Of a DNA stretch of 64,000 bases, positions 34,905 to 43,928 are shown piece after piece. Origin of the DNA: Clostridiales bacterium 38-18 (GTDB lineage Bacteria > Bacillota > Clostridia > Peptostreptococcales > Acidaminobacteraceae); the NCBI GenBank assembly GCA_001897605.1, contig MKTL01000004.1, forward strand, positions 1 through 64,000. Reading direction: 5' to 3'. Made by a program: the position numbers and the translations under genes. Under the pieces are notes generated by a model, which saw only the letters and a list, made by a program, of their open reading frames with translations, had not been told where the DNA came from and searched no databases. How positions within the stretch are numbered: the first letter of the stretch is position 1; every line of letters begins with the position of its first letter.

Positions 34905-35204
34905 ATGAATATCAACATTAACATTGAGGAGGCTGTAATCAATTATCTTCAAAAGAAAAAAAATGATAGTTTTGCAGTCAATATTACAACATCTGGCGGT
35001 GGCTGCTGTCCAACTTTTGAAATCGCTGAAATTGAATTAGGCAAACCAAAAGATATAAACACATATGATATTTATCAATCCAACGGTATTACCATATTTA
35101 TGTCTAAAAAAGCGATTATTATATCTACATTAGCTTTTAGCCTACAAAAGAATATTTTTACAAACTCAATAATTGTATCTGGTCTTTCATTAAAAAGAAG
35201 ATAG
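34905..35204 (+). CDS. small CC-motif protein, HesB/CC-Se-motif-like
   Basis: A 99-residue soluble protein. IEEAVINYLQKKK is followed by ITTSGGGCCPTFEIAEIELG, a glycine-rich adjacent-cysteine motif. I associate it with the CC/Se motif (seleno)protein group and with HesB-like folds, from memory. Such a pair could bind a metal or take part in thiol redox chemistry. GGAGG precedes the ATG. It is the first gene after a sigma-54 promoter. Confidence 0.65.
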   Translation: MNININIEEAVINYLQKKKNDSFAVNITTSGGGCCPTFEIAEIELGKPKDINTYDIYQSNGITIFMSKKAIIISTLAFSLQKNIFTNSIIVSGLSLKRR

Positions 35205-35316
35205 TTTAAATATAATTACTATATGCAACAGTAACTGTGTGAAATGACACAGTTGATTTAAGCTTTTATTGAAATACCAAATTATGAAATATTTATTATT
35301 AGAAGGAGTAACCAAT

Positions 35317-35574
35317 ATGGAAAATGACAATTCTAAGAATCTAGAAGTTAAAAAAAATCAAAGTGATTGCCACTCTTCTGAATCATCATCACACGGTAGT
35401 AACCACAGTAAGCACATGCTAATGATGTTATTATGTTGTTTAATCCCAATTGTACTTATTTTTTTACTCCCAGTTTTGGGGGTAACAGGTGGTGCGTATA
35501 GATGGTTATTGCTTCTAATGTGTCCACTAATGCATGTAGGAATGATGTTATTTTCTAAAGATCATCGCCGTTAA
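35317..35574 (+). CDS. small DUF2933-like membrane protein
   Basis: 85 residues from the ATG at 35317 (AAGGAG upstream). The N-terminal half is polar with His and Ser (CHSSESSSHGSNHSKH). The C-terminal half has helices MLMMLLCCLIPIVLIFLLPVLG and WLLLLMCPLMHVGMMLF, with CC-x2-P and CPLMH motifs that could bind copper or another soft metal. It is downstream of the CC-motif gene; a small inverted repeat (AACTGTG/CACAGTT near 35234-35255) lies between them. Confidence 0.7.
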   Translation: MENDNSKNLEVKKNQSDCHSSESSSHGSNHSKHMLMMLLCCLIPIVLIFLLPVLGVTGGAYRWLLLLMCPLMHVGMMLFSKDHRR

Positions 35575-35597
35575 TGATCTTTGTTTGTCCCTAAAAA

Positions 35598-35640
35598 AAC
35601 ACCATCTGATCAACTATATTGAATGATCAGATGGTGTTTT
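35598..35640. terminator. bidirectional terminator between convergent transcripts
   Basis: AAACACCATCTGATCA and TGATCAGATGGTGTTT are perfect 16-bp arms around an 11-nt loop, with A- and T-runs on both sides. It closes the sigma-54 cluster and the metY-metA operon. Confidence 0.92.
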
Positions 35641-35656
35641 TAATTTAAATACTTAA

Positions 35657-36568
35657 TTATTCAAGTTGTTCAAACGGTGTTTCCTGATACACATAATAGT
35701 TCAGCCAATTGGAAAACAGCAGATGTGCATGTGAACGCCATGAAACGCTGACCCCTTTCGCAGGCTGATTGTCTACAAAGTAGTACTTCGGTGCCGTAAT
35801 CGGCAGTCCCTTATCTAAGTCTCTAAAGTATTCAAGCCCAAGTGTTTCCGCATCGTACTCAGAGTGACCAGTGGCGTACACTTCTCGTCCATCCTTCGAT
35901 ACGATCAAGCCGACACCAGACTCTTCAGAATACGCAATCACCTCAAGGTTTGAAACGCTTTCTATATCCGTAAGCTTCACTTCTGTGTGTCTGGACTGCG
36001 GGATGTTAAACGTATCATCAAAGCCCCTTAACAGTTTGACGTGTTTTTGCACACATTTGTGTTCGAAGACGCCAAAGCATTTGGCGTTCAGTGGGTATTT
36101 GGGAATGCCGTAGTGCTTGTAAAGAGCAGCCTGTGCGCCCCAGCAGATATGGAAGGTGGCGAAGCCGTGGTGTCTTGACCAGTCTAGGATCTCCTCAAGC
36201 TCGCTCCAGTAGCTCACTTCTTCAAATGCGAGGTTCTCTACTGGTGCACCTGTGATGACAAGGCCATCAAAGTTCAGATGCTTGACCTTTGAAAACGGGA
36301 CGTAAAAGCGTTCAAGGTATTCCTTCGTCGTGTTCTGTGACACGTGACCGTCAAGCTGAATCAAGACGATTTCAGTTTGAAGTGGCGAGTTACCTAAAAC
36401 TCTAAGGAGCTGGGTTTCGGTCACTTCCTTCGTCGGCATAAGATTGAGTATGCCGATGCGAAGGGGTCTTATGTCCTGATGAATCGCTCGAAACTCAGTC
36501 ATGGTAAAGATATTTTCCGATGCTAACTGGACTGCTGCTGGTAGGTCGTTTGGGATAATAATCGGCAT
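35657..36568 (-). CDS. metA: homoserine O-acetyl/succinyltransferase, MetA family
   Basis: A 303-residue cytosolic enzyme acylating homoserine in methionine synthesis. [24 protein letters not shown], the catalytic Cys in [16 protein letters not shown] (near 142), and the H and E residues in the later SRHTEV and GHSEYD segments are typical. In Firmicutes MetA usually makes O-acetylhomoserine, which fits the metY gene upstream. It is second in an operon under a SAM riboswitch. Confidence 0.95.
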   Translation of the reverse strand: MPIIIPNDLPAAVQLASENIFTMTEFRAIHQDIRPLRIGILNLMPTKEVTETQLLRVLGNSPLQTEIVLIQLDGHVSQNTTKEYLERFYVPFSKVKHLNFDGLVITGAPVENLAFEEVSYWSELEEILDWSRHHGFATFHICWGAQAALYKHYGIPKYPLNAKCFGVFEHKCVQKHVKLLRGFDDTFNIPQSRHTEVKLTDIESVSNLEVIAYSEESGVGLIVSKDGREVYATGHSEYDAETLGLEYFRDLDKGLPITAPKYYFVDNQPAKGVSVSWRSHAHLLFSNWLNYYVYQETPFEQLE

Positions 36569-36614
36569 CTATTTGCTCCTTTCGCTAAGTGTAACTACAC
36601 TCGCTTTTAACGCT

Positions 36615-37919
36615 TTAAAGCTGTGAAACATCAAGTGCTTTCGCAAGATCAGCGATTAGGTCATCACCATTTTCAATACCTATGGAGATACGGATTAAAT
36701 CAGGTGTAACGCCAGCCTTTAGCAGCTCAGCTTCACTCAGCTGTGAATGTGTCGTGCTTGCTGGGTGAATCACCAGTGATTTCGCATCGGCTACGTTCGC
36801 TAATAATGAAAAGATGTCCAGCGCTTCAATGAATTTCTTCCCAGCCTCTGTTCCGCCTTTGATACCGAAGGTGAAGATTGAGCCACAGCCTTTAGGGAAG
36901 AACTTCGTCGCAAGATCAAAGTATGGCGAGCTTTCAAGTGCAGGGTATTTGACCCAGCTTACCGCCTCGTGATCCTCTAAAAACTTTGCAATTTTAGTTG
37001 CGTTTGATACGTGTCGCTCTACTCTTAGCGAAAGTGTCTCTAAACCTTGTAAAAGCAAGAACGCATTAAATGGGCTCAGGCAAGCACCAGTATCTCTGAG
37101 TAGCTGTACGCGTGCTTTAGTGATATAAGCTGCTGCACCGACGTCCTGTGCATACCTGATACCGTGATAGCTTTCATCTGGCTCTGTTAAGCCTGGAAAT
37201 TTGCCTGAAGCCGCCCAATCAAAGTTGCCTGAATCGACGATCAGACCACCGATAGAGTTACCATGTCCACCGATGAACTTCGTCGCAGAGTGCACGACGA
37301 TATCTGCTCCATGCTCAAAGGGTCTAAACAAATATGGGGTTGCAAAGGTGTTGTCTACGATGAGCGGTATGCCATGAGTGTGTGCCACCTTTGCTAGCTT
37401 TTCAAGATTGAGGATGTTGATCTCTGGATTGCCGATTGTCTCAACAAAAACGGCTTTGGTCTTTTCAGTAATCGCTTTTTCAAATGCATCCACAGAGTTT
37501 GGATTTTCAGGATCAGGGGTTACGAAGTTCGTCTTTATCCCAAATTTAGGAAGCGTCACTTTAAATAAGTTATAGGTACCACCGTAAAGCGTCGTAGCAG
37601 CAACAATTTCATCTCCCACCTCTGCGATGTTTTGAATCGCATAGGTAATCGCAGCAGAGCCCGATGCCACTGCAAGGGCACCGATACCACCCTCTAGAAG
37701 CGCAATGCGTTTTTCAAGAACGTCTGTCGTCGGGTTCATAATTCTGGTATAAATATTGCCCTCTGCCTTTAAAGCAAAAAGGTCTGCAGCATGTTGAACG
37801 TCGTTAAAGACGTATGAAGTGGTTTGATAAATTGGGACCGCTCTTGAACCAGTTGTAGGGTCGGCAACTTGACCACCGTGTACTTGTAGGGTTTCGAATC
37901 TTAGATTTTTTTCACTCAT
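36615..37919 (-). CDS. metY: O-acetylhomoserine sulfhydrylase
   Basis: A 434-residue PLP enzyme of the Cys/Met metabolism family. [28 protein letters not shown] at the start and the PLP lysine in [11 protein letters not shown] are diagnostic. It makes homocysteine from O-acetylhomoserine and sulfide, supplied with substrate by the MetA-type enzyme encoded 46 bp downstream. GGAG precedes the ATG. Confidence 0.95.
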   Translation of the reverse strand: MSEKNLRFETLQVHGGQVADPTTGSRAVPIYQTTSYVFNDVQHAADLFALKAEGNIYTRIMNPTTDVLEKRIALLEGGIGALAVASGSAAITYAIQNIAEVGDEIVAATTLYGGTYNLFKVTLPKFGIKTNFVTPDPENPNSVDAFEKAITEKTKAVFVETIGNPEINILNLEKLAKVAHTHGIPLIVDNTFATPYLFRPFEHGADIVVHSATKFIGGHGNSIGGLIVDSGNFDWAASGKFPGLTEPDESYHGIRYAQDVGAAAYITKARVQLLRDTGACLSPFNAFLLLQGLETLSLRVERHVSNATKIAKFLEDHEAVSWVKYPALESSPYFDLATKFFPKGCGSIFTFGIKGGTEAGKKFIEALDIFSLLANVADAKSLVIHPASTTHSQLSEAELLKAGVTPDLIRISIGIENGDDLIADLAKALDVSQL

Positions 37920-38021
37920 GTTTTTCTCCTTTTTTAAGCCTTTCCTCGGCTGATTTGAAATTCTAGCTGAAAATCTTTGGACATCTAGTGTCAGATCTTA
38001 CAACAAGAAAGATTGGGGCTA

Positions 38022-38172
38022 AATAAAAAGACCTCTTTCCTAGAAAGAGGTCAAAACATGTAGATTCGTCCTCTCTCATCTCTCAGGTTATTACCTGCAG
38101 GAATTAGCACCATGCTTTCGCTGGTTGCCGGGCATCATAGGGCCTGTCCCTCCGCCACTCTGGATAAGAGTA
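38022..38172 (-). promoter_or_regulatory. SAM-I (S-box) riboswitch with terminator
   Basis: The minus strand carries the S-box core: CTTATCCAGAGTGGCGGAGG, GGCCCTATGATGCCCGGCAAC, GGTGCTAATTCC and GAGATGAGAG closing P1 (aptamer about 38072-38170). A GACCTCTTTC/GAAAGAGGTC hairpin with a T-run (38022-38052) is the terminator. High SAM should stop metY-metA transcription. The rest of the 37920-38360 gap shows nothing further. Confidence 0.97.
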
Positions 38173-38360
38173 TCTTGTTATTCGGTTTTTCCTATCTTAG
38201 CACCTTCAGTTTTTCGTGTCAATATTTTTTTTATATTGGGTATCATACTAAAATCATCATCCGCAAATACATAAAGAGAATTGAATGAACCAAATACGTG
38301 GTAAAAAGCACAGCTTAAAAATCGACAATAGAAAATGGGGAATGACACTAAGGAGGTCTT

Positions 38361-39287
38361 ATGAAAGTACTTTCATGGCTTAAAGAAGGAGATCCAGTCA
38401 TTGTAACGCTCACAAAACGATATTTAGAAAATGAACCTGCGCCACCTGAAGCAAACGGATATATAAAACGCTATCTCGACCTTTATGATCCCGCAACCAG
38501 ACTCTGGGGCGGTGGTACGTATGGCCCAAAATGGATTTCAACCCATTACACGCTAATGGAGCTTAAGTACATGGGCATCGAACCTAATCATCCCTATTTT
38601 CACGAAGGGCTGTCTCATGTTCTCGACTACGAATGGACATCGGATGACCCCCTGCAGATGGACATGTGTATCATCGGTATGCTGGTCGGACTTTCTGCCT
38701 ACGGTCACTCAAAAGACCCTCGACTGCTTGAAATGATTGACTTCATCATAGAGAATCAACAGCCTGACGGTGGATGGAACTGCCGTTATCACCCTAAAAG
38801 AGGTGGCTCGAAAAAAAGCTCACTTCACACGACGCTCTCAGTGCTTGAGGGCTTTGCAGAGGTGCTTAAAAACTGCTATCCCTATAAGCGTGACCGCATC
38901 GAAAAATGTCTACTGGATGGTGAAGCATTCATTCTTAAAAAGCGCTTTTTCCGTCGTGAAAGTACGGGCGAAGCCATCCATCCACGTTTTACCCAGTTTC
39001 ACTATCCACCTCGCTGGTATTACGATATGCCACGTGCGCTGGAGTACTTTGTAGACATGAAAAGACCCTATTCTAGTGTCATGGATGAGTCACTTGACCT
39101 CATCGAAAAAGCAATAGAAAAGGGCTATGTTTCAAAGGGAACACAATATTCTGGTAAAGTCCACTTTCCTCTTGAAGAAGGACGTGGTGGCAGATTTAAT
39201 ACACTGAGAGCACTGAAGATTTTAAGAGCCTATCGACCATTAAAATACCATGAAATCATCTGTACTGAGTATCAGTTTCCCAAATGA
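38361..39287 (+). CDS. terpene-cyclase/prenyltransferase-fold hypothetical protein
   Basis: A 308-residue soluble protein. Helical repeats with ENQQPDGGWNCRYHP (a QxxDGGW-type motif near 140) suggest an alpha/alpha-barrel of the squalene-cyclase/prenyltransferase superfamily. The catalytic DxDD motif is not seen, so the reaction, if any, is unknown. AGGAGG precedes the ATG. It is one of few plus-strand genes, and its 3' end overlaps the convergent helicase gene by 16 bp. Confidence 0.75.
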   Translation: MKVLSWLKEGDPVIVTLTKRYLENEPAPPEANGYIKRYLDLYDPATRLWGGGTYGPKWISTHYTLMELKYMGIEPNHPYFHEGLSHVLDYEWTSDDPLQMDMCIIGMLVGLSAYGHSKDPRLLEMIDFIIENQQPDGGWNCRYHPKRGGSKKSSLHTTLSVLEGFAEVLKNCYPYKRDRIEKCLLDGEAFILKKRFFRRESTGEAIHPRFTQFHYPPRWYYDMPRALEYFVDMKRPYSSVMDESLDLIEKAIEKGYVSKGTQYSGKVHFPLEEGRGGRFNTLRALKILRAYRPLKYHEIICTEYQFPK

Positions 39288-40381
39288 ATCTGTTTAATCG
39301 ACTGACCGATAAAGGCTTCAATTGCTTGGAGCCTTTTTTCATCCTTTCCAGTCAAAAAAGTATAAGCGACGCCAATCTGTCCAGCGCGACCGCTTCGGCC
39401 GATACGGTGGACGTAATTTTCAGGCTCATCGGGTAAATTATAATTAAACACATGGCTGACGCCCTCTATGTCAAGGCCTCTTGCAGCCACGTCAGTAGCA
39501 ACCAAATAGCGCAGTTTGTTGTCTCTAAAAAGCTGCATTACCGCTTCACGTTTGGCTTGCGTTAGTCCGCCATGAAGCGCATCTACATCAAAACCATCCT
39601 GTAGCATCTCCTTGGTCAGCGTTTCCACGCCGATTCTTGAGCGACAGAAAATAACTGCTTTTTGCGGATAATTCTGTTTAAAAATCCGCTTAAAGTCATC
39701 GTATTTTCTACGGTTTGAGGTAAGTACCACATATTGATCGATGGCATCCAGTGTGATCTGTTTTCTCGGAGCCGTCATCGCTACCGGGTTGTTCAAAGCT
39801 TTTTCTGCAAAGTGATCCACACTTTGAGATAACGTCGCTGAAAAACAGAGCGTCTGCCTTTCGGGATTGGTTTGATCCATAATCGCGTAGAGCTCTTCTC
39901 TAAAACCGATTTGAAAAAGCTGATCGGCTTCGTCTACAACTAACGTATCCAGATTACTAAAATTCAGTTTTTCTCTTCTTAAGTAATCTAAAATACGCCC
40001 TGGCGTACCGATTACCAGCTGTGCTTCACCGCCGTATTTGTGAAGCTGCGCCATGATATCCTGTCCGCCATAAGCCGCTAGAAGCTTAACTGGGTAAGCC
40101 TGTGTCAGCTGCTTTGCCACAGAGGCAATCTGCAACGCCAATTCTCTCGTGGGCGCAATGACTAGGGCTTGTGTTCTCGAATCCTCAAGGTTAATGCGTT
40201 CAAAAATCGGTAGTAAAAAAGCCAAAGTTTTACCCGTGCCAGTTTGCGCCTCACCTAACACATCTTTTCCCTTTAACACTTCTGGAATACACAAGGCTTG
40301 AATCGGTGTTGGATCAATAATGCCCATCTCTTCTAGGCGTGTCACTAGCATATATGAAAGTCCTAATTTATAAAATGACAT
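39272..40381 (-). CDS. DEAD-box RNA helicase
   Basis: A 369-residue helicase core. Motifs are PTPIQALCIP (Q motif), AQTGTGKT (I), PTRELALQ (Ia), VDEADQLF (II), SATLSQ (III), ATDVAARGLDIEG (V) and HRIGRSGRAG (VI). It stops soon after motif VI, without the basic C-terminal tail of larger family members. It probably remodels mRNA or rRNA. GGAG precedes the ATG. Confidence 0.94.
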   Translation of the reverse strand: MSFYKLGLSYMLVTRLEEMGIIDPTPIQALCIPEVLKGKDVLGEAQTGTGKTLAFLLPIFERINLEDSRTQALVIAPTRELALQIASVAKQLTQAYPVKLLAAYGGQDIMAQLHKYGGEAQLVIGTPGRILDYLRREKLNFSNLDTLVVDEADQLFQIGFREELYAIMDQTNPERQTLCFSATLSQSVDHFAEKALNNPVAMTAPRKQITLDAIDQYVVLTSNRRKYDDFKRIFKQNYPQKAVIFCRSRIGVETLTKEMLQDGFDVDALHGGLTQAKREAVMQLFRDNKLRYLVATDVAARGLDIEGVSHVFNYNLPDEPENYVHRIGRSGRAGQIGVAYTFLTGKDEKRLQAIEAFIGQSIKQIHLGN

Positions 40382-40497
40382 AAGAATCTCCTACTATTTA
40401 TTTGGCTCAGTGCGAGAATTCATTTGGTTCAGCGTGAGCATTCATTTGGCACTGAATGAGCCTTCATAAGTATGCAATGACTTGACCTAAAAGTCAA

Positions 40498-41304
40498 TTA
40501 ATCCTTTTTATGCTTTTTCGCATAGTCGCTGGCATAGTCGGGTACGAACTTCATCGTATCCATAGGTGGACGCACGTAGCCCATATTTTCTTGTCGCTTT
40601 GGTAGTTCGATTTTCTTATGTTTTAGTGGCTCATAAGGGATCATGGAGAGCAAATGTGTAATACAATTAATTCTTGCATTGCGCTTCACATCAGAATCGA
40701 TCACATACCAAGGTGAGGTTTCAGTATCAGTGTACTGGAACATCACGTCCTTTGCCTTAGAATATTCTACCCATTTTGAACGCGCCTCGAGGTCCATATC
40801 GCTTAGCTTCCATTGCTTCGTCACATCGGCTATTCGATCCTGAAAACGCTGTTCCTGCTCTTCATCTGATACAGAAAACCAATATTTGATTAGGATTATT
40901 CCTGAACGGATTAGCATATCCTCAAATTCTGGTACTGATTTTAAAAATTCCCAATACGCCTCATCTGAGCAAAAGCCCATTACACGTTCAACCCCTGCTC
41001 GGTTATACCAGCTTCTGTCAAACAGAACCATCTCACCTGCACTAGGTAGATGTGCCACATATCTTTGAAAATACCATTGTGTTTGCTCCTTCTCAGTTGG
41101 CTTTGGCAGAGCAACCACTCGACAGGTTCTAGGATTTAAGCTTTCGGTGATGCGTTTGATTGCGCCACCCTTTCCAGCAGCATCTCTCCCCTCGAATAGG
41201 ACAACGACTCTTAAGCCTTTAAAAACCACCCATTCTTGTAGCTTCACCAGCTCAACCTGTAAATCCTCAAGCCTTTTTTCATAGAGTTCTTTTGTCAGCT
41301 TCAT
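40498..41304 (-). CDS. ppk2: polyphosphate kinase 2
   Basis: A 268-residue PPK2-class enzyme. VVLFEGRDAAGKGGAIKRI is the Walker A region, LFDRSWYNRAGVERVMGF the Walker B/lid region, and KYWFSVSDEEQEQRFQDR the C-terminal motif. It transfers phosphate between polyphosphate and nucleotides. Its start overlaps the end of the GGDEF gene by 26 bp, suggesting coupled translation. Confidence 0.95.
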   Translation of the reverse strand: MKLTKELYEKRLEDLQVELVKLQEWVVFKGLRVVVLFEGRDAAGKGGAIKRITESLNPRTCRVVALPKPTEKEQTQWYFQRYVAHLPSAGEMVLFDRSWYNRAGVERVMGFCSDEAYWEFLKSVPEFEDMLIRSGIILIKYWFSVSDEEQEQRFQDRIADVTKQWKLSDMDLEARSKWVEYSKAKDVMFQYTDTETSPWYVIDSDVKRNARINCITHLLSMIPYEPLKHKKIELPKRQENMGYVRPPMDTMKFVPDYASDYAKKHKKD

Positions 41305-42127
41305 TTAACACCTCGTACTTTCTCTTTTTGTTTTCGTACATTTTTTGATCTGCCCTTTGATAGGCCTCTTTAAGGTTTTCTCTTGACAAGCAAAGCTCAT
41401 AGCCAATCGAAATCGAGAGCCAATTTTGTGGCTCTTGGGTTTGATTTAGCTTTTCAAGTTGATTTTCAACTCTAAGTAAAATTTCCAAAGCGCCTTGTTC
41501 ATCGCACTCCTGAGCTATGGCACAAAATTCATCACCACCTACTCTAGCAAGTACATCGTAGGCTCTCAGACTCTTATGTAGTACCTCTGCCGTCTCCTTA
41601 ATCTGTTGATCACCTACAGGATGCCCTAACTGGTCATTGATGCGCTTAAGACCATCGATATCGGCGATAAACAAGCATACAGGAAAACCCAGATGACCCT
41701 GGAAAACATGATCAAGCTTTCTACGGTTGTAAACGCCAGTCAATACGTCAAGTGAGCTTTCCTCTGAAAGCTTTTCAATTTCTTTTTGATAATTAAGTTC
41801 CCTTTCGCATAAAACCTTAAGTAAAAAAGCAATGACGATTAAAATACAGGCACGAAGTATGACCGTAATACCAATTTCACCAACAACCAGCCATTCAAGT
41901 AATAAATGATATAATCCAAATGCGATTCCAAGTGCAGTGGTATTTCTAATTCGCCATAAAGCGGATAATGCGATAGGTAAATAAAATAGATGCGTGTATA
42001 GTCGATCTGTCTTAAAGATAAACGCAAAAAGAGTAGACACCATCAAAATGACAATAACAAGAACAATGAGCATCGTATGCCTACTGATTCTTTTTTGTTT
42101 TTGTTCTAATTGATCCTGTCTACTCAT
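41279..42127 (-). CDS. membrane diguanylate cyclase (GGDEF)
   Basis: A 282-residue protein. Four or five membrane helices fill residues 18-108 (including LYTHLFYLPIALSALWRI, like the N-terminus of the kinase at 28066). A GGDEF domain follows with DVLTGVYNRRKLD and RVGGDEF. It should make cyclic di-GMP. The overlap with ppk2 links second-messenger and polyphosphate metabolism in one transcript. Confidence 0.93.
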   Translation of the reverse strand: MSRQDQLEQKQKRISRHTMLIVLVIVILMVSTLFAFIFKTDRLYTHLFYLPIALSALWRIRNTTALGIAFGLYHLLLEWLVVGEIGITVILRACILIVIAFLLKVLCERELNYQKEIEKLSEESSLDVLTGVYNRRKLDHVFQGHLGFPVCLFIADIDGLKRINDQLGHPVGDQQIKETAEVLHKSLRAYDVLARVGGDEFCAIAQECDEQGALEILLRVENQLEKLNQTQEPQNWLSISIGYELCLSRENLKEAYQRADQKMYENKKRKYEVLNEADKRTL

Positions 42128-42251
42128 ACACTAACCACCTAAAATTATTTGATGGTTATATACCCATAATTTTTTTAATTCACACAGGTTGAAGCAATTA
42201 TCAATACAAACGATTCGATTGTTTTATAATTGCCACTTAATGACTCCTTAT

Positions 42252-42315
42252 ACCTATAAATAAAATACTTATAAATAATATACTTATAAATAATATACTT
42301 ATAAATAAAATATTT
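42252..42315. repeat. AT-rich 15-bp tandem repeat
   Basis: About four units of ACTTATAAATAATAT lie in tandem between the FprA gene and the GGDEF gene. No promoter or protein site is obvious. Confidence 0.8.
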
Positions 42316-42338
42316 AGAAGCCGCTTAATAATACTTAT

Positions 42339-43562
42339 TTAGTTTGCTGATTCACACTGCTTAACCAGTTCAATCAACTGATGCGTTTGCTGTTTGACGA
42401 TTTCCAGACTCTCATCGGTTGCTCGACCTTTAAATTCATGTGGCTCGATGAAGGTCCAATTCATTCTATATTTCTCTAAAATCTCATCGAGCTCTTTCTG
42501 TGCCCCTCCGGACCAACCGAATGAACCAAATCTAAAGCCTAACCTGCAATTTGCTTTTTTTCTACCGATTTCTTCTAAAACTGCTGCCATAGGTGGAAAC
42601 ATCTTGTATTCGTAGGTTGGCATCGCAAGAATTACACCCTTAGAAGTCCAAACAGAGGTTAAAATCTCTCCCCAGCTAGAATCAGGTACTCGATGCACTT
42701 CATAGGATATACCAGAAGCTTTTAGTACAGCCTCAGCCACTTTCACAGCGGCTTCTGTCATACCGTACATACTGCCCCACAATAGTGTAATCTTCTGTTC
42801 GCCACCCTTTTGACAATTCGCCAAAGAACGGTACTTTTCTATAATCCAGTCGATCTGCGTATCCCAGAGCAGCCCATGACCAGGCGCAATTCTACTGATT
42901 TCAATCCCATCACATTTTTCTATCGCCTTTAGTACAAATGGTGAAAAAGCACCGATGATGTTGGAATAATAGCGATCGATTTCACGAGTAAAGCTTTTTA
43001 GCTCATCTACTGTATACTCCGATGCATTGGACTTATCATATGTGCCAAACATCCCAAACGCGTCACAGCTGAACACCGTCTGACTGTTAACCTCATAGGT
43101 GAGCATTGCATCTGGCCAATGGACATGAGGGATGGTGATAAAGTTTAATTTTTTCCCATTCCCAAGATCCAGTTCAGAGCCGTCCTTTACCACATGTATG
43201 GTTTCGTTATCGCCATAATAGGAGCGATAAAGCTCAGCTCCTTTGTCGGTACATACGACTTCAAAATCAGAATGAATCTTCTTAAAGGGCTCAATCCATC
43301 CTGAATGGTCTGGCTCTAAGTGGTTGAGAATCAAATACTTGACCTTTTTTACATCTAAATTTAGGGAATCAAATAACTGAAACAGTGTTTCTGGGACGCC
43401 ATCCCAGCCACAGACGCCATCTATAATTGCGATATCATCGCCATGTACGATATAAGAATTCAGTGTGACACCATTTGGCATTTCCCAAAGACCTTCAAAG
43501 AGTATATCTTTTACATCGATTGTTAATTGATCAATTCCGTCATGAATGCGTTGGGTTTTCAT
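42339..43562 (-). CDS. fprA: flavodiiron protein, FprA family
   Basis: A 407-residue A-type flavoprotein. The N-terminal lactamase-like domain carries the diiron ligands HLEPDHSGW, IPHVHWPDAM and CDAFGMFG. The C-terminal flavodoxin domain has LWGSMYGMTEAAV and GSFGWSGGAQKEL. It reduces O2 or NO to protect anaerobic metabolism. AGGAG precedes the ATG. It stands as a single gene. Confidence 0.95.
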   Translation of the reverse strand: MKTQRIHDGIDQLTIDVKDILFEGLWEMPNGVTLNSYIVHGDDIAIIDGVCGWDGVPETLFQLFDSLNLDVKKVKYLILNHLEPDHSGWIEPFKKIHSDFEVVCTDKGAELYRSYYGDNETIHVVKDGSELDLGNGKKLNFITIPHVHWPDAMLTYEVNSQTVFSCDAFGMFGTYDKSNASEYTVDELKSFTREIDRYYSNIIGAFSPFVLKAIEKCDGIEISRIAPGHGLLWDTQIDWIIEKYRSLANCQKGGEQKITLLWGSMYGMTEAAVKVAEAVLKASGISYEVHRVPDSSWGEILTSVWTSKGVILAMPTYEYKMFPPMAAVLEEIGRKKANCRLGFRFGSFGWSGGAQKELDEILEKYRMNWTFIEPHEFKGRATDESLEIVKQQTHQLIELVKQCESAN

Positions 43563-43680
43563 AGCTTTCTCCTTCGTTAATAATTTAACTTTGCGTTTCG
43601 AACATTTTATTGATAATATTTCTCAATTGAATTATACCAGTAAAAGTCACACTTTAAACATTAAAATAGCGAAATATAAA

Positions 43681-43732
43681 ACCCAATCGTCTTAATTTAG
43701 AATGTTAATTCTAAATCGTAAGAAGATTGGGT
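43681..43732 (-). terminator. long terminator hairpin
   Basis: ACCCAATC/GATTGGGT outer arms and ATTTAGAAT/ATTCTAAAT inner arms, with a T-rich run on the minus strand. It should end the transcript of the EamA transporter gene. The rest of 43563-43928 is AT-rich with loose repeats of GATT and AATCA (43751-43890). Confidence 0.75.
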
Positions 43733-43928
43733 CTAAAAACAAATCCAGATAAAACCATTATGATTGAATCATTTATAATTGTTCATTAAGATTTAATCAC
43801 AAAGCTTGAATCACAAAGCTTGGACCATCATGATTACATCACTAAGATTGCATCATTATTTTTACATCACTAAAATTGAATCATTGAATTTGATTATTAT
43901 AATTTACTTGTTTTAAGCTCGACCACTA

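Noticed and set aside
32440-43890. Tandem repeats as CRISPR arrays
   Set aside because: Units are 9-15 bp without unique spacers, and no cas genes are present.
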